A stretch of DNA of 64,000 nucleotides from assembly GCA_947179485.1 (NCBI GenBank), contig OX359246.1:44867632-44931631 (forward strand), written 5' to 3'. Below, piece by piece: positions 57,779 to 64,000 of this stretch (positions are counted from its first letter, which is position 1; every line of letters begins with the position of its first letter). The stretch comes from Allacma fusca. Taxonomy: Eukaryota > Arthropoda > Collembola > Symphypleona > Sminthuridae. The notes below the pieces were generated by a model. That model was given only the letters and a program-made list of their open reading frames with translations, was not told the origin of the DNA and made no database searches. Made by a program: the position numbers and the translations under genes.

Positions 57779-58713
57779 CTACTGAAAGTCCGCTCCACCT
57801 CCCTCAGCAACGATCATCTGAATGACCATATCCCTCCGGAGATTGACCCGCTCCTCCTCTGTTTTCGGGTAGTTTGTATAAATGACCCGGGGTATGACGG
57901 AATTTATTTTTCCTTCTATTTCCCCTTCTTCATTACTTATTAGGATGTCTGGGTTTCCATCACCCCCGGGGTCTGTTGGGCAGAGAGTGTACAAACCATT
58001 CCCACCCCCACCTGCAAAATTCCATATACACATTATAACCAAATTGATTTTCTCAGACATTGATACAAGCTTGGAAACGCTCTAACCGGTTATAAATTTG
58101 TGTGTAGTAAAATTATTGGTGAGAAAAATTCAAAAATACACATCCTCTGAACGTCACAAAATAACGAATTTTTTCCTACAATAGCCTTTTACATAAGCTG
58201 TACGTAGCATTTAATACGTATGTACATATGTATGTATGCATCCTTACTAATTTTAGCTTCCTCATCTTCTTCCATCCTCTTCTTTATTTCATCCTCCATG
58301 TCTTTCTTACCCTTGACAAAGTAATAGACAACGCCAAGCTGTGGACACAAAAATTAATACTCGTGGTGTTAAGAACAATTTAGAGTTAGTCCAAGACTAT
58401 GTAAGTATGTAACCACATTGTAATGATTCGAAACTGATAGAAGGTTGAAAATAAAATTTACGTACATACAAATAAATAACTTTTTACTCCAGACGTGACG
58501 AAGAGGTGTAAATATGGTTTGAAAGGTTTTTACCATTTTACAAACTAGGTTTTATTCTTTGATATGTAAGTACATGAAAAGAGAAAACTACGTCTGCTCT
58601 GAAGTTTTAAAATACTTTGATATATTTCAGAAAATAGTTCTTGTTCTTACCAGAAGCAGAAGCGCAACCCCGCCGAGGTAATATAAAAGTTTTTCAAAAT
58701 TTATTTCCATCAT
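57779..58713 (-). CDS. Three-exon single-pass membrane protein, unknown family (128 aa)
   Basis: Exons in coding order: 58651-58713, 58248-58338, 57779-58011, with GT-AG junctions and matching phases. The product opens with an N-terminal membrane anchor split across the first junction (FEKLLYYLGGVALLLL then LGVVYYFVKG). A strongly charged helix follows (KKDMEDEIKKRMEEDEEAK), then a Gly-rich stretch with GLYTLCPTDPGGDGNPDILI and a C-terminal part VIYTNYPKTEEERVNLRRDM ending GGADFQ. There are two ATG codons in a row at the start. It looks like a type III or signal-anchored protein with a cytosolic domain; I do not recognise it. Confidence 0.75.
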
Positions 58714-58756
58714 CGTAACTAACAGTGAGCGAAGGAGCAAATAATAAAGAAATTAA

Positions 58757-58990
58757 TTAGCCTTTAGTTTTGACGCAATTCACAAAAAATGTGCAACATA
58801 TCGGTCCCACTGTTGCACCTGAAACTCCCGCCTGATTATTTATGCCACCCGAATTCCGGTTCGTCCCATCGATCGTACTGTGTTGGCAAAATTCCGAGTC
58901 TGGCATTATCCGGGGTTGAGAGGGACAGCGGGCTATTTCATATTTACTCGCAGGAAGTAACACTATTAAGTATCGGCCCGAATAAAAGTT
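58757..58990 (-). CDS. Possible exon of an unknown gene (low confidence)
   Basis: The minus frame reads YLIVLLPASKYEIARCPSQP, then a Gly/Asn-rich part and ends GPICCTFFVNCVKTKG before a stop 44 bases from the start codon of the next gene on the same strand. Cys content and the GC rise suggest coding, possibly a terminal exon. However, the plus strand is equally open from 58789 to 59055, so one of the two frames must be accidental. Confidence 0.25.
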   Translation of the reverse strand, partial: NFYSGRYLIVLLPASKYEIARCPSQPRIMPDSEFCQHSTIDGTNRNSGGINNQAGVSGATVGPICCTFFVNCVKTKG

Positions 58991-59254
58991 GTCAATGCTT
59001 CAGAAACTTTCCAGGGCCAACGATAATTTATGGGAATTATCGGCGACTACAATAATAATTCTACCCTTGAGACATATGTATGTAATTACGGGCAAACTTG
59101 ATTTGGTTGCGGAAATATTCTCATCTATTTACTGTGTCAAATACATGTTATAGAGACTAACTGCATCTAATAGGTTTTCCTGTGTTAAATAATAATTTTT
59201 TCAACCCTCAAATTAGAATGTAAGGGTAAACGCTGTGTACTCTTCCCAGAAACG

Positions 59255-59695
59255 TCCAATTAAAATGGTCTTCCTTCAAGCCTTTAAAGCGAAATTTAAA
59301 AAAAATGCCTTCCTTCTTCCTATCAATGAATAAAGTCTTTAAAATTATTTGCCTTCCATCAGCCCTCCTTCAGTTTTTAAATTAATTCACACTTCCTTCA
59401 GCCTTCCTCCAAAATCAGTCTTCCTTCATTTCGAACCTTCATTTATAGTAAGAGAATTTATAGAAATGGTATCAAAACGTGCATGAATTTTGAAAACGAA
59501 GTCGTTTTGATCAGCATTATCGTCACATGAATGTGATGAGTGAAAGTTCATCCAAATATTTAACAACGTTCACACTTCTGCCTTGTATTTTATGAATCAG
59601 GCATCAACTGCAACTGCATGAAGCCCTTAAAACGGCTACTTATTACCCGCCATTCCTTCGCCTACCATTTTTTATCAATTTTAGGAAGATCAACC
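59255..59695 (-). repeat. Dispersed repeat, copy 2 (CTTCC-rich)
   Basis: Inverted, diverged copy of 45385-45820. Corresponding anchors include TTCCTTCAAGCCTTTAAAG, ATGGTATCAAAAC, CACATGAATGTGATGAGTG and CCTTCGCCTACCATTTTTT. Both copies lack an open frame. Confidence 0.7.
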
Positions 59696-60370
59696 TAAAT
59701 CCCAAGGTATCATTTGTACTCAATTTATTACAGTGTACACTCACTATATGAGACAAACGGATGTTTAAAATATTTCTTACGAAATAAAAAGAATCAAATT
59801 TTATTCCTTTAGTGAATGCTCGTGCAGACAGAGTGTATTATATTGAACAATTTGTATTAATGTAAGATTTTATAGACAATTAATTGACATTTCTACATCC
59901 CAAAAAGTCTCGTCAAAATTTATAGGACATGAGTAATAATACATATATTTATGTGAGGGTAGCCTGGTTGGATTAAAATACTATGTATATCTTTATATAC
60001 TTCTGGGGGTATATAAATATGTACATTACGGTATTTATTTGACAATAAATGCAGTATGTTTTTAGGGCAAACAAAAAGTAGTTCAGGATCCAGTTAAGCC
60101 TCCTGCTTGCATATAGGACTGGTCACTCTCATAATTCCTATTTGTAAGTAAATTACGGTAAGCTTATTCTATACAAAAGAACAATAATTAATTCTTCCCA
60201 TAACGGTACTTCACAATAAAGGTCCCTTCACAAATCACTAACTTAAAAGGCTTCCCCAACTGTCCTAACGAGTCAGTTTCACTTGTGATTTTCTGGACAC
60301 TCTTATTATTTGAAATATCATTAAAATTTATCCTTAAGAATTCTAGTTCCATAGAGAAGTAAAATTCAAA

Positions 60371-61000
60371 ATGACGTCCAAATTCTCAGCCTACATCATT
60401 TTGATGGTACGTTTTTAAGTATCCATATTTTGGAATTACAGTCATTTCAAAATTTTAAAGTCGTTCCAAATTATAGAAATATTCACTTTTGTGAAATTCT
60501 TCAGTTTTATAAACCTATAGAATCCATTATTTTTTCAAACAGGTTCTCTCCACTGGACTTTGCTTGCCCGCAGGGGAAGTTCAGGAAGTCAAGGATGCCC
60601 CAAGTGCTCCAGCGGAAGTGCCTTCAGAATCCACAAAAGAGATTTTGGGAAATGGCGTTGTTCAGACTGCGGAAGTGAAGGGACCTGATGGTGAAAAAAT
60701 GTTTTTCCCCTTCTTCAGTATGACGTAAGTTCCTTCTCTCTATTTACTACAACAAATTTTCGAAAAATATTTTTTATTTTATTTAATAACGTACTGCCCA
60801 TCGATCTCCACTGAAAATAATCACAAAATTTTGGGAACAATCATAGCGCCTCTCTCAGACCACCAGCACCGCCAACTCCTCCGGTTCCACCACCCACACA
60901 AACCCTCGTCATACCGCAAGGCACTCCAGTTGCAGTAAATACCATTCACCCCATCACTGTACAACAGCAAGGGACGACTCTTATTTCTTCTCAAGGATGA
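60371..61000 (+). CDS. Three-exon secreted Pro-rich protein, unknown family (123 aa)
   Basis: Exons: 60371-60406, 60543-60724, 60847-61000, with GT-AG junctions and matching phases. The N-terminus is a signal peptide that crosses the first junction (MTSKFSAYIILM then VLSTGLCLPAG). The mature protein has an Ala/Glu/Pro-rich acidic part (VQEVKDAPSAPAEVPSES), a hydrophobic block GEKMFFPFFSMT, then a proline tract (RPPAPPTPPVPPPTQT) and a TVQQQGTTLISSQG end. No cysteines remain after cleavage except perhaps at the cleavage site. Such small, low-complexity secreted proteins are common in arthropod cuticle or gland secretions; that role is a guess. AATAAA lies at 61120-61125. Confidence 0.75.
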
Positions 61001-61125
61001 AACCAGCATTGGTTTTGATTTTTGGATTCATTTGTCCTAATTTATTGTTAATGTTATATATAGCTTCTACAACGAACTCAATAATTGTGATTATTGATGT
61101 TCTTCTATTGCCAGTACATAATAAA

Positions 61126-63604
61126 ACGTTACTTGCTCTAAAACTTAATAAGGGTTTTTGGAGGATATTGTGAGTTTTTTGTGGATGTAGCATCAATCTA
61201 TCTACCAGTTTAATTCTCTTCATGCTATCTTACAACAAAAACAAATTAGACATTAGAATTACTGGCCGGTCTAAACATACCACTAAGGACTATGTTATTT
61301 GTTATTTAATGTTTTTTTTTGCGGATGATTCCGTAAAGATTATGGTCAAATATTTCAAGAATTCATAAAACCCATATTTAAATCAATCAATCGCAATTCA
61401 AACAGGCATAACAACTATAGCATAATTAATGTGCCAGAGATTACAATATGATAATACGTCAACCGGCTTCAGTGATTTGAGACTAATCCAGAGGCGTGAT
61501 CCTGTTGCTAATTATTTCATCTGTAATTCCACGAGTGTAATCCCGTGGCTAAAATATTTGAAAAATAATCTGTGATTAGTAATTCCATGTCATAATTCTA
61601 GGGAAGTTATCTGTAATCCGAAATCCCAAGTCGAAAATTCTTGGAAAGCAACCTGGAATCTATAATAAAAATAAACCCCAGATAACAGTAGGGAATTTTA
61701 AATTCAACCAGTAAAAACTAAAACACAATATAACTCTAACAGCTAATTTTGCCACATAAACCAAAACCACAGCAATGAGAATACCCGCCAAAGCATTTTC
61801 GACGCTTTTCCTTCAAAATTTTCAAGAGATTTTCAAATCAAAAGTAGAATTGTAATAAAGAATATACTGATAAAAGAATATTAACAAAGAATAAATTGTT
61901 CTATTTTATTGCACGATTTTGTCCAAAGTGCCTAATTCGCCCTCGAATGAAAATTCCCAAAAAGTCCTTCCCCAACATGCCCTATTCTACCCTTCTCGCC
62001 CTAAAACAAAAGTATTAAAAATGTCGGATTCTGCAAACCGACTTACCCCACTAATATGTGTACAACAGGTTGCAAACATTTTCGTCTTCCCGGTAATACA
62101 CCAAGGTTCCAATGCGTGTAACAATATAAATTGTCAAGAGAAATTTTATAAGCATAAAGGAGGAAAAGAAAACTCTATAAGACCCTAGGGCGAATCAGAG
62201 TATAACACCCCCCCCCCCCCGCCCCTCACAATAAAAATTTTCTGATGGATAGTTCCGCAGATTGCATAAATAAAAGTTTGGTCTACAAAAACATGTACAT
62301 TGTCAGTTCGCATGGTAAACGAAGCACGTAATATCTGGAAAATTGAGGCAAGGGGCGTTGTTTCAGAAAACCAAAAATACACTCGTGTACTTCTAACAGC
62401 ATTTTCAGGCAAGGAGCAAAGTTTCACAAATAAATCATGCAAATATAAAAATGTGAAATTTTAACAGATAAACGTCTTTACACAATTGCATAAATCCACA
62501 ATCATTGTTAAATTTTAAGCATGACAAGCAACTAAAATTTGTTTGTAGGTGCCTTTCCAGACGACTCAACAAATTGCAGGAGCGGTACTAGTAATACCAA
62601 AAATATCGTTCAAAACATTGTTAGGAATATGATTTGTTAGAATTGTTTTTTTTTAACATTATTAATAACAATTTTTTAGGATGACAAATGTGCCGACTTC
62701 TGGTTTTAGATTCTGGGAAGCTTAGGTCTGGCGGGAAGGCCTTGACTTCGGACTATACACTGCCACTGAAAGGTCTGCAATAGCTAGATAAAAAATTTGC
62801 GAATGTGTGTACACACTGGGTTAACAAGGATGAGTTTATGTTTGATTCCATTGATACCTTTTTTATTGTCTTAGATGCATACACAACACCAGTAACTATA
62901 CGCAGACAGTAATAGTTATTATCGTTGAAGATAACAGATATTTGTAGTGACGACATTAATTAAAAGTTTTCATTATTACACTAACAGCTTAATCATTTGT
63001 TTATTGAAACTGGCTGTTCAATGAATTTAAAAAATCATAATAGTAGATGGATTACTGTATAAATATAATTGACAATATGGAAGATAGTTTATTGATTAGA
63101 TTTCGTGCCCGTGTAGGCGATGAACAAGCCTCGCGACACAGCACGGCCCGTTCTTGGATCCGCTTCGCTGTATCTTCTCTTCAAGAGAATGCTACTTGGT
63201 ATTAGTAATTATAGTTAATTACATGTAATTTTTTAACATTAAAACAAACGGTTTTCAACAATTATTCGTCCTTCAATAAAGAGATACTAAATAAGTAAGG
63301 TTGATTTTAAAACAATTATAATTACTACAAAGGGCAATGATTCATTTAAAAGACGAAGAGCGTGGTATTAACTAATTTGTATCTAAAATTATGTGACGTT
63401 TTCTGTCTTCAAAAGTGACATTAATATTGCAAACCCCTTAATTATTAAAATTCAGCCTTAATAGAGTTGTGATTTGATTTAAAACAGCCCAGAATATCCT
63501 TGTAGTGCAGCGAAATGTCATGTCACTGATTCCCTGACTCTGATCAGACGCCAGCAGCAGGCAGTTCCGTAAGTTTATATGTATATTATTTTATACATAA
63601 CGAA
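61126..63604. other. No clear gene; poly-C run and a small GC-rich island
   Basis: AT-rich sequence. A run of 13 C lies at 62208-62220. A GC-rich island at 63100-63180 contains a 42-codon frame from ATG 63077 (MEDSLLIRFRARVGDEQASR). It stands out from its surroundings but has no recognisable domain. Confidence 0.4.
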
Positions 63605-63841
63605 TCATGGTGCGTCGTTGCATATGGACGAAAAATCCAGGTTCGTCAAATGAGGTAACTGAATGATATCAATCCCTGGCAAGAATTTATCAATATCTAC
63701 CTCCACTCCACTGGTTAAACTATTGAGGGACAAGTCTGCAGCAATCGGAGGAGGTAGCAACCGCCGGATACCAGCGTCCTCTTTGAACATGTAGGTTCCA
63801 AATGGAAGATCCAGAAGATGAGATAGAAACGGACTATCTAC
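63605..63841 (-). CDS. Terminal exon of an unknown gene, 5' part beyond the window
   Basis: A 237-bp exon follows an ATTATTTACAG acceptor on the minus strand and runs 78 codons to a stop. It reads VDSPFLSHLLDLPFGTYMFK, then RRLLPPPIAADLSLNSLTSG and ends DFSSICNDAP. The composition is coding-like. The minus strand further up (63865-63993) has another open stretch starting ATG with SHVSRVVQSRRNFIREN, but it cannot be joined directly without a very short intron, so its relation is unclear. Family not recognised. Confidence 0.5.
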   Translation of the reverse strand, partial: VDSPFLSHLLDLPFGTYMFKEDAGIRRLLPPPIAADLSLNSLTSGVEVDIDKFLPGIDIIQLPHLTNLDFSSICNDAP

Positions 63842-64000
63842 CTGTAAATAATAAAACAGATTGTTGACCAAGGATATTCCAGCGTGTTATAATCTCATGG
63901 GCTATATTCCCGTATCCATAATCCTGTTGATTATAAGTAATATTCTCCCGGATGAAGTTTCGTCTGGACTGTACCACGCGAGAAACATGAGACATTTTAA

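Larger units (their letters stand above)
58714..60370. other. Intergenic; GC-rich open island and a dispersed repeat
   Basis: From about 58760 to 59050 the sequence is GC-richer and open on both strands (see findings). From 59255 to 59695 lies a copy of the CTTCC/GAAGG repeat. The rest is AT-rich. The minus gene's promoter should be just above 58713. Confidence 0.45.

Noticed and set aside
1-64000. CRISPR arrays, rRNA genes, bacterial operons
   Set aside because: No regularly spaced repeats, no rRNA-like sequence and no bacterial gene signatures; spliced animal genes dominate.

Overview
The window looks like AT-rich nuclear DNA of an invertebrate animal, most likely an arthropod. Two conserved metazoan genes are complete: SF3B1 (14 exons, 1304 codons) and prohibitin-2 (4 exons, 303 codons). 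They are surrounded by small spliced genes for secreted or membrane proteins of arthropod style, two Ty3/gypsy LTR retrotransposons and several MITE-like DNA transposons. A springtail is possible, but I cannot prove the group from sequence alone. All exon structures were read by eye from GT-AG (once AT-AC) junctions and frame continuity.

Layout. 1 to ~7.1 kb: the 3' part of an old, broken Ty3/gypsy element (protease, RT, RNase H, integrase, then an unusual post-integrase coding region and an LTR-like end). 7.1-13.4 kb: mostly non-coding, but 9.54-11.1 kb holds a tandem array of about six tightly packed, diverged small ORFs of one unknown family; a TATA-bearing LTR-like stretch lies at 12.0-12.7 kb. 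13.4-14.0 kb (minus): an exon of a cysteine-rich secreted protein. 15.239-26.115 kb: a young Ty3/gypsy element with 370-bp LTRs that differ at one base, a 4-bp target duplication, a broken gag and a 2211-codon open pol that runs almost 1000 residues past the integrase. 26.1-29.3 kb: repeats, including a perfect 151-bp inverted repeat lying between two diverged direct copies of a ~530-bp repeat.

29.4-30.1 kb (plus): a two-exon unknown gene. 30.8-32.0 kb (minus): a four-exon signal-peptide/TM protein with a TATA promoter. 33.9-34.4 kb: a MITE. 35.65-44.65 kb (minus): SF3B1, with a MITE and microsatellites in its introns. 47.74-49.51 kb (plus): PHB2, whose third intron is a textbook U12-type AT-AC intron. 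50.45-50.99 kb: a hAT-type MITE with a perfect 8-bp target duplication. 51.7-52.1 kb: a small two-TM protein. 52.1-57.8 kb: gene desert. 57.8-58.7 kb (minus): a three-exon single-pass membrane protein. 60.4-61.0 kb (plus): a three-exon secreted Pro-rich protein. 63.6 kb to the end (minus): the last exon of a gene that runs out of the window.

How the parts relate. There is no operon logic among the host genes. The most interesting links are the polycistronic-looking packing of the small-ORF array, which is odd for an animal genome, and the chance proximity of SF3B1 (a subunit of SF3b, which serves both the major and the minor spliceosome) to a gene carrying a minor-class intron.
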